Shown: piece by piece, positions 1 through 9,321 of the stretch
How positions within the stretch are numbered: position 1 is the stretch's first letter
Layout of the letters: the number at the start of each line of letters is the position of its first letter
Source: Streptomyces capitiformicae
GTDB lineage: Bacteria > Actinomycetota > Actinomycetes > Streptomycetales > Streptomycetaceae
DNA: 64,000 nt
NCBI RefSeq assembly: GCF_002214185.1
Contig: NZ_CP022161.1
Coordinates: 558,001-622,000 of the forward strand
Reading direction: 5' to 3'
Translations under genes and position numbers: made by a program
Notes under the pieces: model-generated
What the model saw: the letters and a program-made list of their open reading frames with translations, nothing else
What the model was told of the DNA's origin: nothing
Database searches by the model: none

Positions 1-423
1 GCCACCGGGGCCGGCGGGCAGCTGCGGCGCACCGCTCGGCAGCTGGGGCGGGCCACCCATGGGGCCCCCCATCTGCTGCGGCGGGCCCGATATGCCGGCG
101 GGTACGGGAGCGCCGGGACCTCGCATGCCCTGCTGCGGCATGCCGCCCTGCTGCATACCGCCTTGCTGCATACCGCCTTGCTGCATGCCGCCCTGCTGCT
201 GGTCCTGCGGCTCCGGGGGCTTGCGCATGTTCTGCTGGTTCTGGGCAGCGGCGCGCGTGGCCGCGGCCAGTTTGGCGCGCAGGTCCTCGTTCTCGCGGAG
301 CAGGCGCGTCAGTTCGGCTTCGACCTCATCGAGGAAGGCATCGACCTCGTCCTCGTCATAGCCTTCTCGGAGGCGGACGGTCGTGAACTGCTTGTTCCGC
401 ACGTCCTCGGGGGTCAACGGCAT
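1..423 (-). CDS. divIVA: DivIVA (Wag31) polar growth protein, 3' end cut off by window
   Basis: Coiled-coil scaffold that marks hyphal tips and directs polar cell wall synthesis. The visible N-terminus starts [13 protein letters not shown] and continues into the conserved membrane-binding DivIVA head and the start of a coiled coil (about residues 30-70). A Gln/Gly/Pro/Met-rich linker follows and contains four GGMQQ-type pentapeptide repeats. The start is an ATG at 423 preceded by GAGG. The gene is the last of the dcw cluster, downstream of the yggT-like gene. Only 141 codons are visible; the remaining coiled coil lies before base 1. Identification is firm from the head sequence and position. 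Confidence 0.95.
   Translation of the reverse strand, partial: MPLTPEDVRNKQFTTVRLREGYDEDEVDAFLDEVEAELTRLLRENEDLRAKLAAATRAAAQNQQNMRKPPEPQDQQQGGMQQGGMQQGGMQQGGMPQQGMRGPGAPVPAGISGPPQQMGGPMGGPPQLPSGAPQLPAGPGG
130..206 (-). repeat. 15-bp tandem repeats inside divIVA (GGMQQ pentapeptides)
   Basis: About four copies of a 15-bp unit encode consecutive Gly-Gly-Met-Gln-Gln pentapeptides in the linker of DivIVA. The copies differ mainly at third positions (gcata / gcatg variants). In-frame repeats of this kind change the linker length without breaking the gene. Confidence 0.8.
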
Positions 424-478
424 CTCTTCACCTCAACGTAGTCGTCGGCATTCGGCAAGACGTAGGTCACATCGCTCA

Positions 479-763
479 TCACAGCCGACCAACGATCGCG
501 ATCAGGATGTAGACGATGATCATCAGTACGAAGAAGGACAGGTCGAGCGCCACGCCCCCGAGACGCAGCGGCGGAATGAACCGCCGCAGAAGCTTGAGCG
601 GTGGATCAGTGACAGTGTAGGTGGCCTCAAGAACGACCACCATCGCCTTGCCGGGTTGCCATGAGCGGGCGAACTGGAAGACATAGTCCATGACCAACCG
701 GAAGATGAGCACGATGAGGAAGCACATCAGCGCGATGTAGATGACATCCAGAACCACGCTCAT
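479..763 (-). CDS. YggT/YlmG-family membrane protein
   Basis: A 94-residue integral membrane protein of the YggT (YlmG) family. There is one hydrophobic segment near residues 4-28 and a second near 68-92. Between them lies the family motif DPPLKLLRRFIPP followed by a Gly-rich turn. The family lies next to sepF in Gram-positive dcw clusters and is linked to division-site or envelope organisation, but its biochemical role is not established. Start ATG at 763. It lies between sepF and divIVA and is probably co-transcribed with both. Confidence 0.9.
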   Translation of the reverse strand: MSVVLDVIYIALMCFLIVLIFRLVMDYVFQFARSWQPGKAMVVVLEATYTVTDPPLKLLRRFIPPLRLGGVALDLSFFVLMIIVYILIAIVGRL

Positions 764-822
764 GACCTGTGCTTCCCTCTCCCCTGTTTCCCATTTCGTG
801 CCGTTCGTTCCGGTGGTGCGTC

Positions 823-1464
823 TCAGCTCTGGTTGAAGAACCCGCCCTCTGCGATGCGGGCCTTGTCCTCCGCCGTGACATCGACGTTAGCAGGCGACAA
901 CAGGAACACCTTCTGCGTCACCCGCTCGATGCTGCCGTGAAGACCAAACACCAAACCGGCAGCAAAGTCGACAAGTCGCTTCGCATCTGTGTCGTCCATC
1001 TCAGTCAGATTCATGATCACCGGGGTGCCCTCACGGAAGTGTTCCCCGATGGTACGGGCCTCGTTGTAGGTCCGCGGGTGCAACGTGGTGATCCGGTAAG
1101 GCTCTCGTTCGGACACAACCTTGGGCATGATCACCGGCGCGTTCTTCTCCAGGCTCGAACGTTCTTGTGTGATGGACGCCACGGGCGCGATCCGGGCGGG
1201 TCGCACCGATTCCGCGGGGAGCGAAGTGGAATGCGACACAGGTTCGCGCTGTACCGGGGGCTGCACCACTCGCACCGATTCATCCCTTTGGGACTGATGT
1301 GACTGGTGCGCCTGGTGTACCGGCTCGCGGCGCCGGTGGTCCCGCTCAGGCTCCGGGTCGAGCTCGGGCTCGAAGTCGTCATCGGGGTCGAATCCCCTGC
1401 CGTCGTACCCATCGTCCTCCACGAGGCCGAGGTAGACCGCCATCTTGCGCATCGCGCCGGCCAT
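823..1464 (-). CDS. sepF: Cell division protein SepF
   Basis: SepF binds the FtsZ C-terminus and tethers the Z ring to the membrane, which matters especially in actinobacteria because they lack FtsA. The 213-residue protein opens with the amphipathic membrane-binding helix ([14 protein letters not shown]). A long acidic/basic disordered linker follows, then the globular SepF domain at about residues 125-213, containing [14 protein letters not shown] and [16 protein letters not shown]. Start ATG at 1464 has a strong GGAGG eight bases upstream. It sits between the yggS-like and yggT-like genes, as in other actinobacteria. Confidence 0.96.
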   Translation of the reverse strand: MAGAMRKMAVYLGLVEDDGYDGRGFDPDDDFEPELDPEPERDHRRREPVHQAHQSHQSQRDESVRVVQPPVQREPVSHSTSLPAESVRPARIAPVASITQERSSLEKNAPVIMPKVVSEREPYRITTLHPRTYNEARTIGEHFREGTPVIMNLTEMDDTDAKRLVDFAAGLVFGLHGSIERVTQKVFLLSPANVDVTAEDKARIAEGGFFNQS

Positions 1465-1593
1465 GCTCTGAGTCCTCCGCTCTGTGGTGGATCGACTGAC
1501 GACTTCCCAAGTGCCCGCGATCCACGAGGTCGTTGCGCCCGCCCTTCGACGGAATGACCATATTTTCTGCTGTGGTCCGACTTCTTGGCGACG

Positions 1594-2319
1594 TTACCCG
1601 AGCCTGGGACGGACTCCGAGTACCGCAGTGCCGACGCGTACATGTGTCGCCCCGACCGCCACGGCCTCCTCGAGGTCCGCACTCATCCCTGCGGAGACCA
1701 TGTTCGCAGCCGGATGGGCTCGGCGCAGGTGGGTCGACAAATCCATCAACCGCTCGAACGCCGCCCGTTGGCGTCCCGCGTACGCTCCGGCCAGCGGCGC
1801 TACGGTCATCAGACCATCGAGCCGGAGTCCCGGGGAGCCCGCCACGAGGTCGGCCAACTCTTCGATTCCACCCGGTCCGACACCTCCGCGCTCCCCCCGC
1901 GCGCTCTCCTCGGCGTCGAGCGCGACCTGGATGAGGCATCCCACCTCGCGCCCGACCCGGGCCGCCTCCTTCGACAGAGCCGTGACGAGCCTGGAACGAT
2001 CGACGGACTGTACGACATCCGCGTAACGCACCACAGAACGGACCTTGTTGGTCTGCAACTGCCCCACGAAGTGCCACACAAGGGGCAGATCCGAGCATTC
2101 CGCCGCTTTGGGGGCGGCGTCCTGGTCCTTGTTCTCGGCGACATGACGCACTCCGAGTTCCGACAGGATCCGCACATCGCTCGCGGGATAGGTCTTGGTG
2201 ACCACGATCAGGGTCACCTCGTCGCGCTTGCGCCCGGCGGCCGCGCAGGCCGCCGCGATACGGTCCTCCACCTTCGCCAGATTCGCGGCGAGTTGCGTCT
2301 TACGGTCCGTCATGTCCAT
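1594..2319 (-). CDS. YggS/PLPBP-family pyridoxal-phosphate-binding protein
   Basis: Single-domain alanine-racemase-like TIM barrel protein (241 aa) that binds PLP and takes part in vitamin B6 and amino acid homeostasis; it has no known catalytic activity. The PLP lysine is Lys42 in IVVTKTYP. The family motif HFVGQLQTNK lies at about residues 83-92, and SAGMSADLEEAV lies near the C-terminus. The ATG at 2319 overlaps the pgeF stop by one base (TGATG); a second in-frame ATG lies two codons later at 2313. Translational coupling to pgeF is likely. Confidence 0.94.
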   Translation of the reverse strand: MDMTDRKTQLAANLAKVEDRIAAACAAAGRKRDEVTLIVVTKTYPASDVRILSELGVRHVAENKDQDAAPKAAECSDLPLVWHFVGQLQTNKVRSVVRYADVVQSVDRSRLVTALSKEAARVGREVGCLIQVALDAEESARGERGGVGPGGIEELADLVAGSPGLRLDGLMTVAPLAGAYAGRQRAAFERLMDLSTHLRRAHPAANMVSAGMSADLEEAVAVGATHVRVGTAVLGVRPRLG

Positions 2320-3047
2320 CAGTCCAGCCAGACAAATCCCGCGAGTCGCCCTGTGGTGCGGTCGCGGCGGTACGAGAAGTGGTCACGCGACTCCAGCGTG
2401 CACACCGGCGACTGCTCCCGGTCGTGCACTCCGAGGCGCTCCAGTTGTGCGTGCACTCCGGCGCACACATCGACGGAGGGCGTGCCCCAACTGGTCTCGG
2501 CGTACGCCGTCGGCTCGACGGCGGCCACGTCGCCGCGCATCGCTTCGGGCACCTCGTAGCAACGGCCGCAGACGGTGGGTCCGGTGCGGGCGACGATCCG
2601 AACGGGGTCGGCGCCGAGTTCGACCATGGTTCGCACGGCGGCGGGGACGACCCCGGCGACCATCCCGGGCCGGCCCGCGTGAGCGGCGGCCGCGACCCCG
2701 GCGACGGGGTCGGCCAGCAGGACAGGCACACAGTCGGCGGTGAGAACGGCGAGCCCGAGACCCCGCCGGGTGGTGACGATCGCGTCGACGGACGGAATGC
2801 CGGACGAGCCCGACGGCCCGTCGACCACCGCCACGTCCGCGCCGTGCACCTGATTCATGAAGACGACCCGGTCCGGCTCCAGGCCCAGCGCCTTGGCCGC
2901 CAGCTCCCGGTTCGTCGTCACGGCATCGGCGTCGTCCCCGACCGCCGCGCCGAGATTGAGCTCCTCATACGGAGCGGCGCTCACCCCGCCCCACCGGTCG
3001 GTGAAGGCGAAGTGCGCGCCGCTCTCGCTCTCGCGCTGCCCTATCAC
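2319..3047 (-). CDS. pgeF: Peptidoglycan editing factor PgeF (YlmD, laccase-domain family)
   Basis: Multicopper-oxidase-unrelated 'laccase domain' protein (DUF152). In E. coli the family acts as a peptidoglycan editing factor that removes mis-incorporated L-Ser-containing muropeptides. In this 242-residue protein the metal-site residues are visible as His68 ([10 protein letters not shown]), Cys106 (LTADCVPVL) and His123 ([12 protein letters not shown]). Translation starts at a GTG (3047) that overlaps the ftsZ stop as GTGA, so it is coupled to ftsZ. The position between ftsZ and the yggS-like gene is the usual actinobacterial one. Confidence 0.94.
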   Translation of the reverse strand: MIGQRESESGAHFAFTDRWGGVSAAPYEELNLGAAVGDDADAVTTNRELAAKALGLEPDRVVFMNQVHGADVAVVDGPSGSSGIPSVDAIVTTRRGLGLAVLTADCVPVLLADPVAGVAAAAHAGRPGMVAGVVPAAVRTMVELGADPVRIVARTGPTVCGRCYEVPEAMRGDVAAVEPTAYAETSWGTPSVDVCAGVHAQLERLGVHDREQSPVCTLESRDHFSYRRDRTTGRLAGFVWLD

Positions 3048-4234
3048 TTGAGGAAGTCCGGCACGTCCAGCTCCTCCGCCGCGCTGTCCGTGTAGGACCG
3101 GGACGGCGGGACGGGCGGGGAGACCGGAACGTCGTTCACCGGCTCCGGGGCGGGCGCCGGCTCCTCCTTCGGCTTGACGCTGCCGAGCGAGCCGAAGGAC
3201 GGGCGGGTCTCGGCGGGCCGTACCGGCGCGGGCTCCTCGCGCTTGGCCGCGGCGGAGCCGAGGATGTTGTCCCGCTTGGCCGGGGGCTGGCCGCCGTCGA
3301 AGCCGGCCGCGATGACCGTGACCCGGACCTCGTCGCCGAGGGCGTCGTCGATGACGGCGCCGAAGATGATGTTGGCCTCGGGGTGCGCGGCCTCGCTCAC
3401 CAGCTGGGCGGCCTCGTTGATCTCGAACAGACCGAGGTCCGAGCCGCCGGAGATGGAGAGCAGCACACCGCGGGCGCCGTCGATGGACGCCTCCAGGAGC
3501 GGCGAGGAGATCGCCATCTCGGCGGCGGCCACCGCGCGGTCGTCGCCGCGGGCCGAACCGATGCCCATGAGAGCCGAACCGGCCTCGGACATCACGGACT
3601 TGACGTCGGCGAAGTCAAGGTTGATCAGACCGGGCGTGGTGATGAGGTCGGTGATGCCCTGGACACCGGAGAGCAGGACCTGGTCGGCGGACTTGAAGGC
3701 GTCGAGGACCGAGACCTGGCGGTCCGAGATGGACAGCAGCCGGTCGTTCGGGATGACGATGAGGGTGTCGACCTCTTCGCGGAGTTCGGCGATGCCGTCC
3801 TCGGCCTGGTTGGCGCGGCGCCGTCCCTCGAAGGTGAACGGGCGGGTGACCACGCCGATGGTGAGGGCGCCGAGGGAGCGGGCGATGTTGGCCACGACGG
3901 GCGCACCGCCGGTGCCGGTGCCGCCGCCTTCACCGGCCGTCACGAAGACCATGTCGGCCCCCTTGAGGACCTCTTCGATCTCCTCCCGGTGGTCCTCGGC
4001 GGCTTTGCGACCGACCGCCGGATTGGCGCCGGCGCCTAGTCCGCGGGTGAGTTCGCGGCCGACGTCGAGCTTGACGTCGGCGTCGCTCATCAACAGCGCC
4101 TGCGCGTCGGTGTTGATGGCGATGAACTCGACGCCCTTGAGACCGACCTCGATCATCCGGTTGATGGCATTGACACCACCGCCGCCGACACCGATGACTT
4201 TGATGACTGCGAGGTAGTTCTGCGGTGCTGCCAC
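3044..4234 (-). CDS. ftsZ: Cell division GTPase FtsZ
   Basis: Tubulin-like GTPase that polymerises into the Z ring and, in Streptomyces, the ladder of sporulation septa. The 396-residue protein carries the tubulin signature GGGTGTG at residues 103-109, preceded by VTAGE, and the T7-loop region NLDFADV. After the polymerisation core (to about 315) comes a Pro/Glu-rich linker and the conserved C-terminal peptide DVPDFLK that binds SepF/FtsW. Start ATG at 4234. The stop overlaps pgeF. The 279 bp upstream hold several candidate regulatory sequences, consistent with separate vegetative and sporulation control known for this gene. Confidence 0.98.
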   Translation of the reverse strand: MAAPQNYLAVIKVIGVGGGGVNAINRMIEVGLKGVEFIAINTDAQALLMSDADVKLDVGRELTRGLGAGANPAVGRKAAEDHREEIEEVLKGADMVFVTAGEGGGTGTGGAPVVANIARSLGALTIGVVTRPFTFEGRRRANQAEDGIAELREEVDTLIVIPNDRLLSISDRQVSVLDAFKSADQVLLSGVQGITDLITTPGLINLDFADVKSVMSEAGSALMGIGSARGDDRAVAAAEMAISSPLLEASIDGARGVLLSISGGSDLGLFEINEAAQLVSEAAHPEANIIFGAVIDDALGDEVRVTVIAAGFDGGQPPAKRDNILGSAAAKREEPAPVRPAETRPSFGSLGSVKPKEEPAPAPEPVNDVPVSPPVPPSRSYTDSAAEELDVPDFLK

Positions 4235-4513
4235 GTCGAAGGCCTCTCGCCTCGAGTTACGTGTCGCCGCCTCGCGAGGGACCCGCGATCCGACGACTGA
4301 TGCCGAAGTGGGACGGTCCGAACGCCGACCCGAACCCTAACGCTGAAGTTTAGGGTTACCAGTGTGACTGTTCCTTGGACTCTTCCGAACAGGACACTAA
4401 GTCGACAAGTGGCGCACGTTCAACGAACACGCCGAACCTCCCGTTTTTCTTTTCACCCTATGTGATCAGCCATAGCGCTGCCCAACCAGGGTGCTGGCCT
4501 GCGCGGATGTGCG
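4235..4513 (-). promoter_or_regulatory. ftsZ upstream regulatory region with inverted repeat
   Basis: This is the only long gap inside the ftsQ-ftsZ part of the cluster. Seen directly: a perfect 8-bp inverted repeat, AACCCTAA (4333-4340) and TTAGGGTT (4350-4357) with a 9-bp spacer, and a GACAC pentamer on the minus strand at 4265-4261. GACAC is the core recognised by the sporulation regulator WhiA, and ftsZ is a known WhiA/WhiB target in Streptomyces. The region is AT-richer than its surroundings. Exact promoter positions cannot be read from the sequence alone. Confidence 0.6.
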
Positions 4514-5311
4514 TCAACTCGCCGATGACGCGGGGGCGATGGGAACGCTGACGTCGAAGTGGCCCGCGTCGGGGGCGGCTTTCATCAGGGCGGTGAGCGC
4601 GCGGACCTTCGCGCGACCCTTCTCCGCGCTTCCCCACGCGACGGTGCGGCCCCCGGTCAACTCCAGCGAGATGGAGTCGTACGAACGAACCTTGACGACA
4701 AGGGTGTCGCGCGCGACCGCGGCCGGAATGGCACCGGCGACGCGCACCGCCTCCCGTACGAGCCGGCTCTCGCCGAATCGCCGCAGACTGGCGGCGGACG
4801 AACCCGACCGGGCCGGCGTCAATTCCAGGAGGGGAACACCCTCCGGGGCGCGCGAAACCGTGGCGAAACGCATGCCTTTCGCGTCTACTTCGACGTACTT
4901 GCCCGAATTCTTCGCGTCTTCGACAATCAGAACCGGAGTGCGCTCACTCACTTTCAGCCCGATTCCTCGAGGCCAGGAACGGATGACCTCAACCGAGTCA
5001 ATTCGGGGCAATTTCTTGAGCAGTCGCGACTCGATGGCGTCGAGGTCGACGGAAATCAGCGGCTCGCCCAGCGACACCTCGGCCGCCTCGCGCACCTGGG
5101 CCTCGGTCAGCACCCGCGTCCCGGACACGGAGACGCGCTCGGCCCGCAGCCACGACGAGCCGTACAGGGCCCACACCACGGCCCCGGCGAGCAGCGCCAG
5201 GGCCGTGGCGAGGGCGATCAGCGCACGAGGGGCGCGAAGCCGCCTCCTGCGGAGCGGGCCGGAATCCAGATCCTCGTCCGCTCCGCGTTCGGCGGTGGTC
5301 GGTCCGGCCAC
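4514..5311 (-). CDS. ftsQ: Cell division protein FtsQ
   Basis: Bitopic divisome protein (265 aa) that bridges FtsL/FtsB-type proteins and later septal enzymes. A short charged cytoplasmic head is followed by one membrane segment at about residues 30-48 (LIALATALALLAGAVVWAL). A POTRA domain follows at about 52-120 (ERVSVSGTRVLTEAQVREAA, LPRIDSVEVIRSWP), then the FtsQ beta domain. Start ATG at 5311. It sits between murG and ftsZ; the murC gene that usually stands between murG and ftsQ in mycobacteria is missing here. Confidence 0.95.
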   Translation of the reverse strand: MAGPTTAERGADEDLDSGPLRRRRLRAPRALIALATALALLAGAVVWALYGSSWLRAERVSVSGTRVLTEAQVREAAEVSLGEPLISVDLDAIESRLLKKLPRIDSVEVIRSWPRGIGLKVSERTPVLIVEDAKNSGKYVEVDAKGMRFATVSRAPEGVPLLELTPARSGSSAASLRRFGESRLVREAVRVAGAIPAAVARDTLVVKVRSYDSISLELTGGRTVAWGSAEKGRAKVRALTALMKAAPDAGHFDVSVPIAPASSAS

Positions 5312-5336
5312 GCTCCCTGCCCTCCGTCACATGGTC

Positions 5337-6428
5337 CTAACGGCGGTGCGAGGCGATCGCCTCGTACACCATCCCGACGAGCAGGTCGTCGGCGTCCCGG
5401 CGGCCGAACTCGCTGGCGGCGCGGGACATCTCGTACAGCCGGTGCGGGTCGGCGAGGACGGGCAGGACGTTCTGCTGGACCCACTGGGGGGTCAGTTCCG
5501 CGTCGTCGACCAGCAGTCCGCCGCCGGCCTTGACCACCGGCTGGGCGTTGAGCCGCTGCTCGCCGTTGCCGATGGGCAGCGGGACGTAGGCGGCGGGGAG
5601 CCCGACGGCGGAGAGTTCGGCGACGGTCATCGCACCCGCGCGGCAGAGCATCATGTCGGCCGCGGCGTACGCGAGGTCCATCCGGTCCACGTACGGTACC
5701 GGGATGTACGGGGGCATTCCCGGCATCTGGTGTACCTGCGGCAGTTCGTTCTTCGGGCCGACCGCGTGCAGGATCTGGATCCCGGCCTGCTGGAGGTAGG
5801 GCGCGACCTGCTGGATGACCTCGTTGAGGCGGCGGGCGCCCTGCGAGCCGCCGGAGACCAGCAGGGTCGGCAGGTTCGGGTCGAGGCCGAACATCGCGCG
5901 GGCCTCGGGGCGGGCGGCGGCCCGGTCGAGGGTGGCGATGGCGCGGCGCAGCGGGATGCCGATGTAGCGGGAGTCGCGGAGCTTGCTGTCCGGGGTGGAG
6001 ACGGCGACCTTGGCTGCGTACCGGGAGCCGATCTTGTTGGCGAGGCCCGGGCGAGCGTTGGCCTCGTGGACGACGATCGGGACGCCGAGGCGCTTGGCGG
6101 CCAGGTAGCCGGGCAGGGCGACGTAGCCACCGAAGCCGACGACGCAGTCGGCCTTGGTGCGCTCCAGGATCTGCTCGGTCGCCTTGATCGTGCCGCGCAG
6201 CCGGCCGGGCACGGTGATCAGCTCGGGGGTGGGCTTGCGTGGCAGGGGTACGGCGGGGATCAGCGCGAGCTCGTAGCCGCGCTCGGGGACGAGGCGTGTC
6301 TCCAGGCCTCGTTCCGTGCCCAGGGCCGTGATGCCCACGGTCGGGTCCTGCCTGCGCAGCGCGTCCGCGAGGGCGAGCGCGGGCTCGATGTGACCGGCGG
6401 TTCCGCCACCGGCGAGGACGACATGCAC
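5337..6428 (-). CDS. murG: UDP-GlcNAc transferase MurG (lipid II synthesis)
   Basis: Transfers N-acetylglucosamine from UDP-GlcNAc to lipid I, giving lipid II, at the cytoplasmic face of the membrane. The 363-residue GT-B enzyme has the N-terminal glycine-rich loop GGGTAGHIEPALA (residues 7-19) for lipid I, VVGFGGY in the N-domain, and the donor-site segment LLVSGGSQGARRLNE. The C-domain AELSAVGLPAAYVPLP motif binds the uridine nucleotide. Start ATG at 6428, six bases after the ftsW stop. Length and order match the family. Confidence 0.97.
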   Translation of the reverse strand: MHVVLAGGGTAGHIEPALALADALRRQDPTVGITALGTERGLETRLVPERGYELALIPAVPLPRKPTPELITVPGRLRGTIKATEQILERTKADCVVGFGGYVALPGYLAAKRLGVPIVVHEANARPGLANKIGSRYAAKVAVSTPDSKLRDSRYIGIPLRRAIATLDRAAARPEARAMFGLDPNLPTLLVSGGSQGARRLNEVIQQVAPYLQQAGIQILHAVGPKNELPQVHQMPGMPPYIPVPYVDRMDLAYAAADMMLCRAGAMTVAELSAVGLPAAYVPLPIGNGEQRLNAQPVVKAGGGLLVDDAELTPQWVQQNVLPVLADPHRLYEMSRAASEFGRRDADDLLVGMVYEAIASHRR

Positions 6429-6434
6429 CGAAAT

Positions 6435-7784
6435 TCACCGCTCTCCGGACGTACGTGCCACCGAGGCACGCCGTCGCATCGTGTTCCATCTCCCGGGCCC
6501 CGAAGGGCCGCCGCCCCGCTTTCTACCAAAGCGGGGTTGCCGCATCGCAAGCGCCGCCCGCGCAGCGGGCTCGTCGCGTGCGAAGGCGATCAGCAACCCG
6601 ATGGCGAACATGGTCGGCAGCAGGGCGGAACCTCCGTAGGAGAACAGCGGGAGCGGGACACCGGCGATCGGCAGCAGGCCGAGCACCGCACCGATGTTGA
6701 TCACCGCCTGCGCGGTGATCCAGGTGGTCACGCCTCCCGCGGCATACCTCACGAAGGGGTCCTCCGTGCGTCCGGCCACGCGGATACCCGCATAGCCTAG
6801 AGCCGCGAAGAGGGCGAGCACCGACAGCGTCCCCGCGAGGCCCAGTTCCTCACCGGTGACGGCGAAGATGAAGTCGGTGTGCGGTTCCGGGAGTTGGCCC
6901 CATTTTTCCACACTGGCACCGAGCCCGGAGCCGAAGATTCCGCCCGAGGCGAGGGCGTAGATGCCGTGCACGGCCTGCCAGCAGTCGACGCCCGAGCGGG
7001 GTTCCGTCGCGCCGATGCAGGCCAGGCGTGCCATACGGTTCTCGCTGGTCCGGATGAGGACGAAGCCGATGAGCCCCGCGATGGACAGCACGCCCACGAA
7101 CATGCGCGTCGGTGCCCCGGCCAGCCACAGCAGGCCGAACAGGATCGCCGTGAGAATGATCGCGGTGCCCATGTCGCCGCCGAGCATGATCAGCCCGAGG
7201 AGCATGAATGCCACCGGGACGAGCGGCACCAGCATGTGCTTCCACTGGGTCAGCAGCCGCTTGTCCTCCTTGCGGGCGAGCAGGTCGGCTCCCCACAGCA
7301 CGAGCGCCAGCTTGCCGAACTCGCTGGGCTGGACCTGGAACGAGCCGCCGATGGCGATCCAGTTCTGGTTGCCGTTGATCGACTGCCCTATCCCGGGCAC
7401 CTGCACCAGGGCCATCAGGAAGACACAGCCGGCCAGGATCGGATACGCCAGCGCCCGGTGCAGCTTCACCGGCATCCGCGAGGCCAGGAGCAGCACCGCG
7501 GTGCCGATCGCGGCGGCGAGGAACTGCTTGCGGAAGAAGAAGGTCCCCGGCAGCGACATCTGCAGTGCCTTGATCTGCGAGGCCGAGTACACCATCACGA
7601 GCCCCAGCACGGTGATCAGCAGACTGCCGCCGAGGATCAGGTAGTACGCGGTCAGCGGCCGGTCCCAGGCCTTGCGCGCACGCGCGTGAAACCTCCGCAC
7701 GGGGTTCTCCCGCGGCGGTCTGGGAAGGGGCGGCCGTCTGGTGAGGCGCTGGACGGGGGGACGGCCGGTACGGCTACTGGCCAT
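6435..7784 (-). CDS. ftsW: FtsW, SEDS-family septal peptidoglycan glycosyltransferase
   Basis: Multi-pass SEDS polymerase that works with the transpeptidase FtsI to build septal wall from lipid II. About ten hydrophobic segments follow a basic Arg/Pro-rich N-terminal tail. The SEDS regions QPSEFGKLALVLWGADLL and GSGLGASVEKWGQLPEPHTD are clear. The ATG at 7784 is chosen because GGTGGAGG precedes it at good spacing; an in-frame GTG at 7808 gives eight extra residues and is less likely. Length from the ATG is 449 aa. The 121-bp gap to murD may hold a local promoter. Confidence 0.95.
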   Translation of the reverse strand: MASSRTGRPPVQRLTRRPPLPRPPRENPVRRFHARARKAWDRPLTAYYLILGGSLLITVLGLVMVYSASQIKALQMSLPGTFFFRKQFLAAAIGTAVLLLASRMPVKLHRALAYPILAGCVFLMALVQVPGIGQSINGNQNWIAIGGSFQVQPSEFGKLALVLWGADLLARKEDKRLLTQWKHMLVPLVPVAFMLLGLIMLGGDMGTAIILTAILFGLLWLAGAPTRMFVGVLSIAGLIGFVLIRTSENRMARLACIGATEPRSGVDCWQAVHGIYALASGGIFGSGLGASVEKWGQLPEPHTDFIFAVTGEELGLAGTLSVLALFAALGYAGIRVAGRTEDPFVRYAAGGVTTWITAQAVINIGAVLGLLPIAGVPLPLFSYGGSALLPTMFAIGLLIAFARDEPAARAALAMRQPRFGRKRGGGPSGPGRWNTMRRRASVARTSGER

Positions 7785-7905
7785 CAGCGGCCTCCACCGC
7801 TGTGCCACCGGCGGAAAGCCGCCGACGAGGCAGCAACCACATCCGTGTCACGGGCGTTCCCTCCCAAGTCCGCCCGGTACAGCCGCCGGGCAAGGCGGGC
7901 CGGGC

Positions 7906-9321
7906 TCAGCCGTCCTCCGAGGCAAGTTCACGAACGGCATCCGCGAACGCGTCCCCGCGTTTGTTGTAGTTGACGAACATGTCCATCGAAGCGCAGGCCG
8001 GCGCCAGCAGAACGGTGTCCCCCTGCTTGGAGAGCGCCCGTGCCTCGCGGACAGCCGCGAGCATCGCCCCAGTGTCGGTCCGGTCGAGGTCGACGAGGGG
8101 CACCTCGGGCGCGTGTCGCGCCAGCGCTTCGCGGATCAGCGCGCGATCCGCGCCGATCAGGACGACGCCCCGAAGCCGCTTCGCCGACCTGGTGACGAGT
8201 TCGTCGAAGGTCGCGCCCTTGGCGAGCCCGCCCGCGATCCACACGATCGACTCGTACGCCGCCAACGAGGCTTCCGCGGCGTGGGTGTTGGTCGCCTTGG
8301 AGTCGTCGACGTACGCGACGCCGTCGATGTCGGCCACGTGCTCGATGCGGTGCGCGTCCGGCCGGAAGGCCCGCAGACCGTCCCGTACGGCCTTGGCGGG
8401 CACCCCGAAGGCCCGGGCGAGGGCGGCGGCCGCGAGGGCGTTGGCGATGTTGTGCGGGGCCGGCGGGTTGACGTCGGAGACCTCGGCGAGCTCCTGGGCG
8501 TTCTTCTGCCGGTTCTCGACGAAGGCGCGGTCGACCAGGATGCCCTCGACCACGCCGAGTTGGGACGGCCCAGGGGTGCCGAGGGTGAAGCCGATGGCCC
8601 GGCAGCCCTCCTCTACGTCCGCCTCGCGCACCAGGTCCTCGGTGGACGGTTTGTCGGTGGCATCCACGTTGTAGACGCAGGCGACGCGATTGCCCTCGTA
8701 GATACGGCCCTTGTCCCTGGCGTACGCCTCCATGGAGCCGTGCCAGTCGAGGTGGTCGGGGGCGAGGTTGAGGACGGCGGCGGAGTGGGCGCGCAGGGAG
8801 GGCGCCCAGTGGAGCTGGTAGCTGGAGAGCTCGACGGCCAGGACGTCGTACCGCTCCTCGCCCAGGACGATGTCGATGATCGGTGTGCCGATGTTGCCCA
8901 CCGCCATCGTGCGCAGCCCCGCGGCGCGCAGGATCGAGGCGAGCATCTGCGTGGTGGTGGTCTTGCCGTTGGTGCCCGTGACGGCGAGCCAGGGCGGCGC
9001 GTCGGGTCCGCGCAGGCGCCAGGCGATCTCCACGTCGCCGACCACGTCGACGCCCGCCTCGGCGGCGGCGGCGAAAAGCGGCGAAGTGGGCTTCCAGCCG
9101 GGCGAGGTGACGACCAGCTCGGTGCCCTCGGGGAGCGTCTCCGCGTCCCCGAGCCGTACGTCGATGCCTTCCAGGGAGGCGGCGCGCTCCCGTAGCGCCT
9201 CGGAGTCGCCGCCGTCGACGACGGTGACCGACGCGCCGAGGCCGGCCAGGGCGCGGGCGGCGCTGACGCCGCTCACGCCGAGGCCGGCGACGGTGATGTG
9301 CATGCCGTCCCAGGACGTCAC
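7906..9321 (-). CDS. murD: UDP-MurNAc-L-alanine:D-glutamate ligase MurD
   Basis: Adds D-glutamate to UDP-MurNAc-L-Ala in the cytoplasm. The N-terminal Rossmann-like domain begins [18 protein letters not shown]. The Mur-ligase ATP site is [13 protein letters not shown], and the conserved YVDDSKATN and VWIAGG motifs follow in the central and C-terminal domains. The chosen GTG at 9321 overlaps the mraY stop as GTGA and yields 471 residues. An ATG six codons further in (9303) is the alternative. The open frame runs on upstream inside mraY, but that part has no MurD homology. Confidence 0.95.
   Translation of the reverse strand: MTSWDGMHITVAGLGVSGVSAARALAGLGASVTVVDGGDSEALRERAASLEGIDVRLGDAETLPEGTELVVTSPGWKPTSPLFAAAAEAGVDVVGDVEIAWRLRGPDAPPWLAVTGTNGKTTTTQMLASILRAAGLRTMAVGNIGTPIIDIVLGEERYDVLAVELSSYQLHWAPSLRAHSAAVLNLAPDHLDWHGSMEAYARDKGRIYEGNRVACVYNVDATDKPSTEDLVREADVEEGCRAIGFTLGTPGPSQLGVVEGILVDRAFVENRQKNAQELAEVSDVNPPAPHNIANALAAAALARAFGVPAKAVRDGLRAFRPDAHRIEHVADIDGVAYVDDSKATNTHAAEASLAAYESIVWIAGGLAKGATFDELVTRSAKRLRGVVLIGADRALIREALARHAPEVPLVDLDRTDTGAMLAAVREARALSKQGDTVLLAPACASMDMFVNYNKRGDAFADAVRELASEDG

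Noticed and set aside
4491..6800. 769-codon frame antisense to ftsQ, murG and ftsW
   Set aside because: Both strands of GC-rich genes stay open in Streptomyces; the minus-strand proteins are clearly conserved.
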